Shown here: piece after piece, positions 12,519 through 24,267 of the stretch
How positions within the stretch are numbered: the stretch's first letter is position 1
Layout: each line of letters starts with the position of its first letter
NCBI GenBank assembly: GCA_902729315.2
Contig: LR746264.1
Coordinates: forward strand, 8,959,878-9,023,877
Reading direction: 5' to 3'
DNA length: 64,000 bases
Source of the DNA: Spirodela intermedia
Taxonomy: Eukaryota > Streptophyta > Magnoliopsida > Alismatales > Araceae
The notes under the pieces: generated by a model
What the model was told of the DNA's origin: nothing
What the model saw: the letters and a program-made list of their open reading frames with translations, nothing else
Database searches by the model: none
Translations under genes and position numbers: made by a program

Positions 12519-14624
12519 ATGGTGAGGAAGGAGTGGGGAGAGGGGGAGACGGAGAAGAAGGGCGGGGGAGGCGGCGATGGCGGCGCGGCCCAGGGGGACG
12601 ATTTTGACCCCGGGTCGCTTCCGCCGTTCACCCTCGGGGAGATAAGGGCGGCGATACCGAAGCACTGCTGGGTGAAGAGTCCCTGGAAGTCGATGAGCTA
12701 CGTTCTGAGGGATGTCGTCGTCGTCTCCGCGCTGGCGGCGGTGGCGGGGTATCTCAATAGCTGGGCGGCGTGGCCGCTATACTGGTTCGCGCAGGGAACG
12801 ATGTTCTGGGCCATCTTCGTCCTCGGCCATGACTGGTAAACCTAGCTCCATCTCCCCGGACCCATTTCTCATTTCTCATTTCCCATTCGAATTATTTCGT
12901 CATTTTTGTCTAAGATACAATGTAGTGGTTTCTGTTGCATCGTCACGGGTTCTTCGCCCCCGAACGACCTTCTCCATGATTTCTGTCTTTCCGTTGTTCG
13001 TTCTCTTGTAAAATGACAAAAAAGACTCGTTTTCTCACAGTAGACCCCTCTCTCTCTCTCTCTCTCTCTCTCTTCCAGATCTCGTCATTCTGAAGCACAT
13101 TCAAACGAATCAAATCTCGTTCTTCTCTTCTCTCTCTCCCTCCCTCTCCATCCTCCCGTTCAATTTTTTTCAAGAACAGGTGAGAATAATGGGCAGTAAA
13201 GAAAGAACAGATATTTCAAAAATGTTACTTTTGTAATCAGAAAGGATCCTGACATTGAGCTTTCTTGCCTGCCTGCGGCTGCACTGAGTTTTCCTTTGAT
13301 TTTTCGTTCAGGCTCTCGCTTTTAAAAGCGTGATGTGAGTGAATCAGGGGGCTCTTGTCCCCTCTGTAGATCTCGGGGGGCCCCCCATGTGGGACTCTTA
13401 AGCCTATGCTCTCTCTCTCTCACAGACACCCGATCTGACAAGCGTAAACGCGATCTACTTGGTTGTTTTTAATCCCCAAGTGAGCAGATCTGTTGTTGTG
13501 TGATATTGCAGCGGCCACGGGAGCTTCTCTGATAGCAAGACGCTGAACAATATCGTCGGCCACGTTCTCCATTCCTTCATCCTCGTGCCCTACCACGGAT
13601 GGTACGAATCCCAACACTTCCCTTCAACCCCCCTGAAGCCTCTTTATTTCTAGCGTTTTATTTATCAAAGATTATTCTGTCATTCACAGGAGGATTAGCC
13701 ACAGAACCCACCATCAGAACCATGGGCACGTGGAAAAGGACGAATCTTGGCACCCGGTGAGCGAATCTCTCCGATCATCTGGCGACGAAGAGATAAAAAC
13801 CAGATCGACGTAGACAGCGCTGTAACCGGTTTGTTCTTGAAAACTTACAGCTGCCGGAGAGGATTTACAGGAGCTTGGAGCGCTCCACCCTTAAGATGCG
13901 GTTCACCTTCCCCTTCCCCATGTTCGCTTTCCCTGTGTACCTGGTAAGACCTCCATCCGGCCTTGCTGAGCTCTCGGTGTTCTTCGCTTCCTATGGCTCT
14001 GAGAGCTCCGCATGCCGCTGCTGCTGCTGCAGTTGTACAGAAGCCCCGGCAAGTCGGGCTCTCACATAAACCCTTACAGCGACCTCTTCACCCCCAATGA
14101 GAGGGAAGCGGTGGCTACTTCGACTATCTGCTGGACGGCAATGCTCCTGCTTCTCGCCGGCGTAACCTGGTTGCAGGGCTGGATCTTCGTCATCAAATTT
14201 TACTGGATCCCTTACTTCGTAAGTTCCTCAGAGCTCTTCATCTTCCGGGCATCGCACTGCCCATTTAACCTATTCCTCAGTCGATTGATCAAACCTCCCT
14301 GGGCAAGCAGATTTTTGTCATGTGGCTGGATCTGGTGACCTACTTGCACCACCATGGCTACGACGAGAAGCTCCCGTGGTACCGCGGCGAGGTGAGAAGT
14401 CGTCGGCTTCAAATCATGCTCTTTCAGTTGACTCTCATTCTTCGCGTCAATTGATTTCGACTCTGGCGATCAGGAGTGGAGTTACCTCCGGGGAGCGTTG
14501 ACCACTATCGACAGAGACTACGGAATCATCAACAACATCCACCACGATATCGGCACGCATGTGATCCACCACCTCTTCCCGCAAATCCCGCACTACAACC
14601 TCAGAGCCGCGGTAGGCCAACCCT

Positions 14625-14660
<36 letters not shown>

Positions 14661-14933
14661 AGTGACTCCATGGAAGGCCCGTGACCACATCTTCCTCTCT
14701 CTCTCTCTCTCGCTATTGTGGTGCAGACGGAGGGAGCCAAGCCGGTGCTGGGGAGGTACTACCGCAGGCCCGAGAAATCCGGTCCCCTTCCCACTCACTT
14801 GGTTGAAGCTCTGGCCAGAAGCTTGAAGGAGGACCACTTCGTCAGCGACACCGGCGACGTCGTCTACTACCAGACGGATTCCCGGCTTGCGGGCGCTCCG
14901 GCGAAAGCCGAAGGGCTCTTCAAGGCGGACTGA
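12519..14933 (+). CDS. FAD3: ER-type omega-3 fatty acid desaturase
   Basis: Converts linoleoyl (18:2) to alpha-linolenoyl (18:3) chains on ER phospholipids, using cytochrome b5 as electron donor. Eight exons: 12519-12835, 13512-13601, 13690-13756, 13851-13943, 14033-14218, 14311-14391, 14474-14611, 14727-14933; 392 residues. The three di-iron histidine boxes are intact: HDCGH (104-108, its Cys codon split by intron 1), HRTHH (140-144) and HVIHH (307-311). The family block [20 protein letters not shown] precedes the first membrane segment. FAD3-type rather than plastid-type features are the short Gly/Glu-rich N-terminus without a transit peptide, LPERIY, LYRSPGK and TTIDRDYGI. It ends KAD. A second desaturase with matching exon sizes starts 1.2 kb downstream on the same strand. 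All sites are canonical GT-AG and phase is kept throughout. Confidence 0.93.
13048..13073. repeat. CT microsatellite in FAD3 intron 1
   Basis: CT run of about 13 units in the first intron. Confidence 0.93.
14628..14659. repeat. CT microsatellite in FAD3 intron 7
   Basis: About 16 CT units; a second short CT run (14695-14711) lies just before the last exon's acceptor and extends the polypyrimidine tract. Confidence 0.93.
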
Positions 14934-15479
14934 AGTCAGAACCAGGCCCCATCTCCGTTTCCGGTCATTTTTCTCGCCGGTTACCACATCCAGCGCCGGC
15001 GATGGCATGCGCTAACGGCCGCTAGACAGAGAGGATAAGCGCCTTCAGCGGGAGAGACCCACCCGCCCTTTCATTCTTCATCTCTTCCGAGCTCAGAACG
15101 GAAGGTCGCCATTGTTCCAGACCACCGGCGGTCTGATTCATCCGAGCAACTTTGACTTTTCTCTATCCAATAATAGTCCATCTTAGATAATATCTAGCCC
15201 ATTATCGACAGCTGCCCAACAACTCGTGGGCCTCACCTGCTTCTTGGCCCATTTTCGGTGGGTCCATCGGTTATTAACGGACGTGTCACCGTCCCTGACC
15301 AACCGACGCGGCCTTTTTCTCTTGTGGCTGCCGAGAGCTAACCGCTTTTGCGGCGGCCGCCGCGATGACGGAATACGCTCGCTCCAACGAGAGCTCGCCA
15401 CGTAGATCGGAGATAACATTGAACGACAGTTGTTGATAGAGAGAGGATATAAAGAGAGAGAGGGGAGGCCGGGAGGGGC

Positions 15480-15487
15480 TGACGTCA
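15480..15487. promoter_or_regulatory. TGACGTCA palindrome (bZIP C-box)
   Basis: Perfect 8-bp palindrome about 640 bp upstream of the plastid desaturase start; a known bZIP recognition core. Function is inferred from sequence only. Confidence 0.35.
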
Positions 15488-15651
15488 TACGAAGGCGTTC
15501 CCCAAACGTGAGGTCCCGTTCATGTTGGATTCTGGCGACGAGTCGCGTCCGGAGATCGGCGCCGATGCGCCGACAACGCTCCCCCTCGCGTTCAGACAAT
15601 GGACCGAATGGACTCGGCCCCGACCCATTAGGCGAGTTGAATGATTATTAG

Positions 15652-15657
15652 CACGTG
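15652..15657. promoter_or_regulatory. G-box CACGTG upstream of FAD7
   Basis: G-box core about 470 bp upstream of the start codon and 260 bp upstream of the TATA-like element. G-boxes bind bZIP/bHLH factors and are common in light- and jasmonate-responsive promoters, which fits a chloroplast desaturase. The role is inferred. Confidence 0.4.
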
Positions 15658-15917
15658 ATTCTCGTTTTAACGGAGTCGTCGCTGGGCAGCCGGAAAAAAC
15701 GGCCGTCTGGATGGGCCCACATTGATTATCATGTCCCACTTCTCTCCGGCCCCACATCGACGGTTTGCGACCCAACCACGTATGTGAATCATCCATCGTC
15801 TGCCCCTCGTGGTTCATGTGGACTAGAGAATCGGGCCTTCTCCGCGCCGTAGCTCTCTCTCTCTCTACCCTTCTTCTTTCTGCACACGGCGGCGACCGAT
15901 GAAGGGAGAAGTGGGCA

Positions 15918-15924
15918 TATTTAA
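15918..15924 (+). promoter_or_regulatory. TATA-like element of FAD7
   Basis: TATTTAA in otherwise GC-rich DNA about 200 bp upstream of the first ATG. Confidence 0.4.
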
Positions 15925-16118
15925 TAGAGGAGAGGGAGGGGAAGAGGGTGGGGAGAGGGAGAAACAACTTGAGGCTCAGAGGGACACAAGCGAGGAGCCT
16001 CAGGAGTCTCATCTCCTCCACGTCTTCCTCCGTCCTCTCTCGACCCCCTCGCAAACCCTAGCCTGTAGGAGGGGGTGAAGGGGAATCAGGGAGGGGAGAG
16101 GAGGAACGTGAGCTCAAG

Positions 16119-18241
16119 ATGCCCGGTGGCACAATGGGTAGCTGCGTTCTCTCGGAATGCGGTCTCAGATCGCTCCCTAGCCGCCGCCTCCCGCTGCCGG
16201 CGTGCCGATTCTCGCCCAATCCATGCAGGGTCCTGCCGATTCCGGCTCCATTGGGCGCCCAGAGAGTCCACCCATGCCGCGCGGTCTTCTTCGGCCCCCG
16301 CTCGGCCCGGGACTGGAGATTGAAGGTGAGTGCCCCGGTGAGAACGGCGCCGGTGGAGGAAGGGGAGGAAGGGAGGACCAGTAGCTTCAGCGAGGAGGAG
16401 GGCGAGTTCGACCCGGGCATGCCGCCGCCGTTCGGCCTGGCGGAGATTAGAGCTGCGATTCCCAAGCACTGCTGGGTCAAGGACCCTTGGCGGTCGATGA
16501 GCTATGTCGTCCGAGACGTAGCCATCGTCCTTGGACTTGCGGCGACTGCGGCTTACTTCAACAGCTGGATTGTGTGGCCGCTCTACTGGGCTGCGCAGGG
16601 CACCATGTTCTGGGCTCTCTTCGTTCTCGGCCACGACTGGTATGCCTCAAATTTATTAGACTTCACGCCTGCGCGTTGCCTGACCTCGATGCCTGGTGTT
16701 AATCACGTCCTTTTCCGTTTTCCTTGTTGTGGAAAATTTTCATGTCGAAAGCGGGCACGGGAGCTTCTCCAGCGATGCGAAGTTGAACAGCGTCGCCGGG
16801 CACTTCCTCCATTCCTCCATTCTCGTGCCTTACCATGGATGGTGAGCTGCCCCCAGTTTCCAGAGGCCCTGCTCAGCACATCTGGTTTTACGGTTTCGTC
16901 GCTTCACTCCATGCCCTGTTTGATACCCTTTAATCATCTCGAGGAACATCGGTTTTTCGCTCGCAGGAGGATCAGTCACAGGACCCATCATCAGAACCAT
17001 GGCCATGTTGAGAACGACGAGTCCTGGCACCCTGTGAGTGACTGCCCCTCTGCTGTTCCCAGTTTCCTTCCTCGTTTTCTTCGTTCTTTCTGACCTGATG
17101 GTCTCCTCGCCTGCCCATCAGCTGCCGGAGAAGATATACAACAGCCTGGACTCTTTAACTAAGATTATGCGGTTTTCGGTGCCATTTCCTCTTCTGGCTT
17201 ACCCCATCTACCTGGTGAGCTCCTGCTACGAGGAGGCGTGTGGACGAGCGCAATTGCTTCCCCTCCATGGATTCTGACTGTCTCTTTCTTCTCTGATTGC
17301 TCCACAGTGGAAAAGGAGTCCAGGGAAGGAGGGATCCCACTTCCATCCCGACAGCGACCTGTTTCTTCCCAATGAGAAGAAAGACGTGCTAACATCCACC
17401 GCCTGCTGGACGGCCATGGCGGCAATTCTGGCGGGTCTCACCTGCGTCATGGGCCCGATGTGGATGCTCAAGCTCTACTTTGTGCCGTACGTGGTAAGCG
17501 CCAAGTGCTCCGACCACTGAAGGGCTGGGTTCTTCCAGCCATGGTATTCTTCGCCTGATGTGGGCTTCCTGGTCGCAGATCTTCGTTATGTGGCTGGACT
17601 TCGTCACCTACATGCATCATCATGGCCATGAGGAGAAGCTTCCTTGGTACCGTGGGAAGGTGAGCAAAAACACTCATGGAGAAAACCCACTGAATTCTTG
17701 CAATTCGGGCAAATGGGTTCGATGAAACCTCTTGCTCTGTGATCAGTAGATACTTTTTTGATCGTTTGGTGAGTTCTTCACGAGCATCATTAAAAATTGC
17801 CTGCGATTCGGAAAACCTTTCAGGAGTGGAGTTACCTGCGAGGGGGACTGACGACTCTCGATCGAGATTACGGCTGGATAAACAACATCCATCACGATAT
17901 CGGAACCCACGTGATTCACCATCTCTTCCCACAAATCCCCCACTACAACCTGATGGAAGCGGTGAGTAGTCAACGCCCATCACTGGCTTCCTCGCGCTCT
18001 CTCCCTGTTCATATTGTTCCTGCTTAAATGGTTCCTCCGTTCAATCCCGCAGACGAAGGCGGCTCGGCCGGTGCTGGGGAAGTACTACAAGGAGCCGAAG
18101 AAGTCAGCGCCTCTCCCCTTCCACCTGCTCGGAGATCTGATGAGGAGCTTGAGGCGTGACCACTTTGTCAGCGACCATGGGGACGTCGTCTACTACCAGA
18201 CCGACCCGAGGCTGAACCCGACTCTGGGGTCCGACAATTGA
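16119..18241 (+). CDS. FAD7: Plastid omega-3 fatty acid desaturase
   Basis: Chloroplast-envelope desaturase making 18:3 and 16:3 chains on galactolipids with ferredoxin. Eight exons: 16119-16639, 16752-16841, 16967-17033, 17122-17214, 17308-17493, 17579-17659, 17824-17961, 18053-18241; 454 residues. The N-terminal 70 or so residues, rich in Ser, Arg and Pro, form a transit peptide. The second in-frame ATG (16134) begins [15 protein letters not shown], which lines up with the usual start of FAD7/8 proteins, so the true protein may be 449 residues. Histidine boxes are HDCGH (172-176), HRTHH (208-212) and HVIHH (375-379). Plastid-type signatures are [21 protein letters not shown] and TTLDRDYG. 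Exons 2-7 are 90, 67, 93, 186, 81 and 138 nt, exactly as in the upstream FAD3. FAD7 and FAD8 cannot be separated by sequence here. Confidence 0.93.
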
Positions 18242-19118
18242 ACTCTCTGCGTTGACCCACTCGGCCGTGGGCCAACGTTGATGGCTTCTCCAGCAAGCCT
18301 TCTGATTCTTTGTGAGGCCCCCAGTCAGCCACCCCCATTCTTCTTTGGGCGTGAGCTCAGCGATCAAACGAACAGTATGAAGCAGATCGACAACCTTGAA
18401 CCAGAGAGAGCGAGAGAAAGAGAGAGAGGGAGAGTTTGGCTGCCGGAGTTGACCATTTCATTTGGAGTGACCAAGTTGACCGCCGGCGATGTTTTCTCCT
18501 TCTGGGCTTGCTATTTGTCATGAATATCTGATTCTTTGGGCTCTCCTTTGACCGAGTGATACTGCGATCGGAGTTCGGATTCTCCAGTGTGGGTCGGACC
18601 TAGGTTTCGGGTCGGGAGAAAGCCCGCCGGGCCAGGTTTTTATGCTGAAATAAAAGGATATGGTTAAAAAGTAGGGGTGGATTTCACACGAGCGCGACGC
18701 TCGTGGGAAAATAATAGGCGGCATCGATCCAACGGTGTTTCTAGCGGCGGTGGAAATCGATCGGACGGTCGTCCATGGTCAGTGACGTGGACCTTTGGAG
18801 GGAAGGCCCCGGCATTGGTCTGCTTTTCACCCTTAAAGGTGGACTGCTCGGTGCCGGATCCTCTGCGGCTCCGGCGACTGTAGGCGCTCCGTTGGATCTG
18901 CTCAGCCTCACCGTCGTCCGGTCGCCGGAGATTGGCGGAACCCTAATCCCCTCGCCTGCCCCAGGTCCGTGTTTTGTCGATGGCGTGGCTATGAACGTGG
19001 AAGGTCGGTAGCTCGGTTTGTCGTTTCGCCGTCTCTATTTTGGCTCTCGCTCTTCTTCTCTGTGTGGATCTGAGAACGCGGCGGCTTTGGGCCGGAACCC
19101 TATTGTTGGTTGGGCGCG
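18242..19118. other. FAD7 3' region and YIP1-like gene promoter
   Basis: No gene seen. AATAAA at 18649-18654 is a candidate poly(A) signal of the desaturase. A telo-box (AACCCTAA, 18939-18946) about 175 bp upstream of the next start codon probably belongs to the 5' UTR or core promoter of the YIP1-like gene; telo-boxes are typical there in housekeeping plant genes. Confidence 0.5.
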
Positions 19119-19895
19119 ATGGCGAAGGAGTTCAGTGTGCCGCCGGTGGTCTTCCCCTCCGCGGGGGGAAATCCCGGCATCCCGAGCCAGCGGCGGGCGC
19201 CCCCGCCCTCTGTGGGGCCGTTCTTTCAGCCGTCAAAGCCTGCGAATCCAGGCACCGGCCCTAGCATTCCGTTCATGTCCTTCGACATAGGATCTGCTCC
19301 CGCGTCGTCCTCATTCTCCAACCCTGTGTTTGGTGGTGGTGGCTACGCCGGCGGAGGGGCTACCTCGTTCGAAGATGAGCCGCCTCTTCTGGAGGAGCTC
19401 GGCATCAACACGCGGCAGATCTGGCGGAAGACAATATCGATCTTGAACCCCTTTCGAGTGAACGCCAATCTCCACGAGGATGCCGATCTCTCTGGTCCGT
19501 TCCTGTTTCTCGTGACCTTCGGTCTATTCCAGCTGCTCGCGGGCAAGTTTCATTTTGGGATCATCCTAGGATGGGTCTTCATTGCTGCCTTCTTCTTGTA
19601 CATCGTGTTCAATATGTTGGCCGGTCGCAACGGGAACCTGGATCTATACCGTTCTATGAGCCTTGTCGGATACTGTATGCTTCCGATGGTTTTATTCTCG
19701 GCCCTTTCATTGTTCGCACCACAGGGCGGCGGCGTTATATCCTTTTCTATGGGGGCAGTCTTTGTTGTATGGTCGACAAGGGTGTGCACGAGGCTTCTAG
19801 TCGAGCTGGCGTCCTGCGGCGATGAGCACCGCGGACTTATAGCATACGCCTGCTTTCTCATCTACTCTCTCTTCTCCTTGCTCGTTATATTTTGA
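19119..19895 (+). CDS. YIP1/YIPF5-like Golgi membrane protein
   Basis: Yip1-domain protein that acts with Rab/Ypt GTPases in ER-Golgi vesicle traffic. Single-exon frame of 258 residues. The cytosolic N-terminal half is Gly/Pro/Ser-rich (about 1-85). Then come the family signature EDEPPLLEELGIN, HIWQKT-like RQIWRKTISILNPF and DADLSGPFLFL, followed by about five membrane helices up to the C-terminus (VSLFSLLVIF-like SLFSLLVIF). ATG at 19119 is chosen because it begins MAKEFSVPP and no earlier ATG is in frame after the upstream leader. The absence of introns is notable beside multi-exon neighbours, but the frame is intact and ends at a natural hydrophobic C-terminus, as in YIPF5. It is unlikely to be a dead retrocopy. 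Confidence 0.88.
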   Translation: MAKEFSVPPVVFPSAGGNPGIPSQRRAPPPSVGPFFQPSKPANPGTGPSIPFMSFDIGSAPASSSFSNPVFGGGGYAGGGATSFEDEPPLLEELGINTRQIWRKTISILNPFRVNANLHEDADLSGPFLFLVTFGLFQLLAGKFHFGIILGWVFIAAFFLYIVFNMLAGRNGNLDLYRSMSLVGYCMLPMVLFSALSLFAPQGGGVISFSMGAVFVVWSTRVCTRLLVELASCGDEHRGLIAYACFLIYSLFSLLVIF

Positions 19896-19983
19896 TTTAC
19901 GGTGAGGGCTTGATAATTCTTTGCTCTTTCACTGTTGGGGAGTCATTTTATTATTTGTTTCTTCAAACTGAAATATGATTAAT

Positions 19984-19998
19984 CCCCCCCCCCCCCCC
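19984..19998. repeat. 15-base C homopolymer
   Basis: Poly-C run, followed after one A by more Cs, about 90 bp downstream of the YIP1-like stop codon. Confidence 0.9.
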
Positions 19999-22900
19999 AC
20001 CCCCATACATCTTGTAAAGTTCACCTGACTAGTGAATGTTTGTATTGAAGATATTTGTTCGGGATCAAGGTGTTCTTTTTCTGTGATGGAATCTACACAC
20101 TGTGATTGTTAACTTTAGAAGATTTATTAATGCCACTGTTTTTCAACTTGTGAGTTTGGCTGAACAGATTGTTCCTCTTGAAAAGAGGCCTCCTTCCTGC
20201 TGAGGTTCTCTTATTGACACTGAGCCCATTAGTTTAGACTAACAGGGCAAAGTGTATGTTCCAACGGCGCCATTGGTTGACCTTTAGTCCGTATTGGGAA
20301 ATATATCAAAATTAAAATGAGAATTTTACCATCGTAATGTCATTGATAATGCAACTTCCTGATAATCTAGGTCTCAAAGGTGTACAATTGCTTAAAGGTG
20401 GATTTACTCTGGGTTAATAGTTTTATGTTTAGTAATTCATATTTGTTGTTCTGTAGCTCTTTATTTTCTTACTCTATAATAGGCGTTCCAACCAGTTTCA
20501 CTCGTGTCGTAATTTTTCTGATTTGAGTCAGTCTATATTCTGTTGTCTTTATGAGCATACGGATATCTTTACAGGTCTGCACTAGACTGCTGTTCCTGTC
20601 CAATTGGTGACTTTTCATGCAAAATGCTTTGCTCATCCTTTCGAATGCATTACATAATGGCTCTTGATTATTGTTCGGTTTGGTTTTAGGTAATATCTTG
20701 ATTCTGGTCTATATAATGGGAGAAATCGAGATACATTTGAATTCTGGTGCGTTCCCAAATATTTATTCCTGCTCAATTGGAGAGTTTGAAACACAGTTCC
20801 AGTTAAATTTTGAGAGACCTTACAGCTGGTTCATTAAACTTTGTTCCTTTTCCTTGGTTGAAAGCACAATATCGTCCGCCTGACTAATGTGCGGGCAGAC
20901 TATTTAATGTGCCCGTATTGTGTGAAATGTGCTAATTCCCTTAAAATGTTTTTTTTTTTATATATACATCTCAGGCAACTTTAGAGAAAGACCTCGTTGT
21001 TCTGGACTTTGTAAACATCGATGGTCCTAGTTTTGTGGGAATTTGTGTTATTCTGTATCTCTCAAAGTTTTCTCATTCATGATCCTTGTAGCAATCCTCA
21101 TCTCAGGTTCCATGATCCCTTTCTGTGAAATATGTTCCATCAGTTCCCTTAAAAAGTCTAATTTATGTTCCAGTTGAATTGCCAAAATCAATGTTATCAT
21201 CAAATATTTTTTCACATTTCTTTATATTCTTATTCTGAGGACACTGATAAGATAGATGAAAATGAGATGCTGACCGTGGCTAATTTCGCAACCAAGTTGT
21301 GAATTTAGTTTGACGAATAATACTGTGTGAATCCCCACAATAAGTGGAGGAGAAACTAATTTTATTTTGTAAATATTTATTTTCATTTTGAAGCAATCCC
21401 GTCTTTCAATTTTATATTTAGTTTTGGTGTATCATACTAGTTGGGCCTGGGGGGGATGATTATCATTTAACAAATGCTTAGTCATTTCTGGTTATTCATT
21501 AAACTAGTTTTTATCCAAATCCATTCCTTTTCATGTAGAAAATGACGAGGGATTGATTCACATCTAAACGATTTGTGGCATTGACCATTGATTAGACGGA
21601 AGTAGCCGGTTCCATGCCAGCCAGAGGCCCGTGTCTTTCTTAAATAAAGGTTGAAATTAACCTGTATTGTGAATGATGATGAAAGCAATTTTAACGTTCT
21701 TCCTGGTCTTTGAACGAGAAAGAGGGTGAATAGATTCCTGTTAGACGAGAAGAATTACATAATTTAGAATATTTGTGCTGTTCAGCCGAGCTAAAGGGTC
21801 ACGGATGCTGCTGACTGGGATACCGACAGTAAAGGGGTGAGAGAATACATGGGTGTATCAGATGAGCTTTGCTTTTTCCACACTTGCTTTGCTGAAACGC
21901 ATTTGAGAGACAGAAGAAACCCACACCCCATTGGAATTATCTGATGAAAGAGATGTGATTGCTCTCCTCAGTTGATCAGAAGAGCTCATAGTTTCACCCG
22001 GTGCCTTGTCAGTTTTTACGTGGTATATCCTTTGATTTCGCGAGAACAATGTTTAAAAATGGATGTTCTGACCCATGCTTGGTGTGGGAATGAAGAGTTT
22101 ATTTTTTCTTAGGGCAATCAAAAGAACTGTCGACGGTGGAGATAAATAATTCTGATACACACTTTGATACGACTTAACTGCTTCAGTTATGGTTCCTTAT
22201 TTCTGAACTCAACATCCCTAGACAGGATAGAAGGTCAACGGAATAATGATTTTATTTTTAGTTTTGAGGTTTTCTTCTATGATCGTCTTTCCATGCTTTT
22301 TTCTTATTTTCTTCCTCCTACCCCTTATGTTTGACTTTTTCATTTGGAGCTAAAGAGGACCCAACTTCCTATATATGTATTATCTTTTGCCAGTGATTTT
22401 CTCACCTAGTTCTTGAACAGAGGCTCTTCATTTTCCTTTTCAAAGACTCATTGGATATGACTTTCCATTATTGTTGTTGCTGTAAAGCCCTATACATCGT
22501 TGGTATACAAGTCTATTGGTCTCTGTTGGAAGACCCAGATTGAAGATAAATATTTGAATGTTGGAAGATACATGCCATGGCACGGAGTTGTGTTGATCAG
22601 AAGCAGATATATACAAGAAAGCAAGGAGGAAGGAAGGCAGCTGGAAATGAGAAGAAAACAAAGGGGCGAACCATGTGTATCTACAATTCTGGTGCCAATA
22701 TGGAGTCTTTTAGTCGGCCATTCTCAGTTTTCTCTCATCGTATTCGTTCACACCATCCTTAGGTTGTTTCTGTGGCCCCAACTTATCTCAAGTCTCTCTT
22801 TCGACCACATGAATGGCTTTCAATTGGGTAATTTCCTGTTCATTTTGATCCTTGTCATCTCGGGTGTAGGAAACCTGCAAGAGATCCTCTGTCGTTCTAG

Positions 22901-24195
22901 GGAAACTGCTTCTTCTTTCTGTGAGGATGCTTCATCTCTAGTCTCTGTTCCTCTAACAAAGAGCTCACTCGTCGCGTTCTGAGACCATCCATGCCGGATG
23001 GGCAGACTACTTCGGAAATCTACAGCGTGCCCACGAACGTGAGCGTACTGATCCTGAGGGCTCGAATCCTCCGCGGAGATGAGAACCTCGGCTAGGGAGG
23101 AAGAACGATGTTCAGAATTGGCGTGACAAAACTGCAGTCAGCAGTACGCCTCGGAGTTTCTGACGCGACGGAGCTTTCGAATCCGGTGGGTGGGGGGCCC
23201 TCGCGCCGCTGCGTACCGAGGCCGGCGGGCGCGCGGCATGTGAGGGCGCCGGCGGGGCAGAGAGGAAAGGAGCCCACTGCCCGTCCCCAGGTGGCGCCAC
23301 CAGCGCAGAGGAGATGTGATGGTTTCTCCCGCCGGAAAGTTCGCATTATATAATTATAAATGAGTTCTAATTGATGCCATGGTTGAATGAAGACAACGCG
23401 ATCAGCCCAAGCTGGTGGCCGTGGAGCCTGTTTAGTTTACTCGGACTCCTACCTCGACTGGCGTTCGGGAAGGAATTGCGGTTCTTGTCATCATCATTGG
23501 CGCAATTATATTATCCCCACCCCATCGCCGTAGATCCTCCGGCGGGGTGCCGCCCGGATAACGAGGAAGAAGGCAGGCCTTCCGTACCACGTCACAAATC
23601 GAGCCTTTCCGGCAAGCCGCTGGATCTTCGTCAGTCATGGCGGCCGGCTCAGTTCAGGGAACGGACGGGAGCAGGGCGCCATGGCAGCCGTGTTCGAGGA
23701 TGGGGAGAGGGAGGTGACCGGGGGCGGGGCCGCTGCAGGGTTGGCCGACACGGAATGGGAAGGATTAATATAACGATTAAGGGAGGATGATGGGAGGGGG
23801 GGGGGAGGGAGAATCTCAGCGGTAGAGTGTCGTTATCTGGTCGAGGGGAGTGAGTGACCGTGACGCTTGCCGGTGGGGGACGAGATGAGCGAGGTGGCGC
23901 CGGAGAATGGTGAAGGGCTAGGAAGCTCCGAAGGCTTCCGGCCAAAACGCCCGACATTGTAAACAAAAGCAACGGGTTTTATAATGCCCACGAAACTACC
24001 GGTCCCGGCACCTCCATGTTTCATCCGCTTCTGTTTATGGTCGGCGGTGGCCCAGTGGCTCCCCACTCGGCTAGCGGCGGCACCGGCAGCGGCAATTGCA
24101 GAGGTGATGTATGCTCAGTCTGGTGCGCCAGGGAGGCTCCCCTCGCCAACAAAAGGCTATTCTACTCCCTCGCCCCCCCTCCCCAGACTTCGAAA

Positions 24196-24198
<3 letters not shown>

Positions 24199-24263
<65 letters not shown>
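24199..24263. repeat. Long CT microsatellite, about 65 bp
   Basis: About 32 uninterrupted CT units, 2.3 kb upstream of the IDD gene. All three forward frames through it read as artificial Ser-Leu repeats, so apparent proteins here are not real. Confidence 0.97.

Positions 24264-24267
<4 letters not shown>

Larger units (their letters stand above)
14934..16118. other. FAD3 / FAD7 spacer with FAD7 promoter
   Basis: Holds the 3' UTR of FAD3 and the promoter of the plastid desaturase. A TGACGTCA palindrome, a CACGTG G-box and a TATTTAA element lie in order upstream of the second gene. No additional gene was recognised. Confidence 0.6.

Noticed and set aside
12519..12839. FAD3 as a short single-exon protein ending GHDW
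   Set aside because: The frame runs into intron 1; splicing at TG/GTAAAC restores the catalytic HDCGH box.
22500..22982. 160-codon plus-strand frame downstream of the YIP1-like gene
   Set aside because: No recognisable domain, no family resemblance, and codon composition like the AT-rich surroundings. Kept only as part of the intergenic description.
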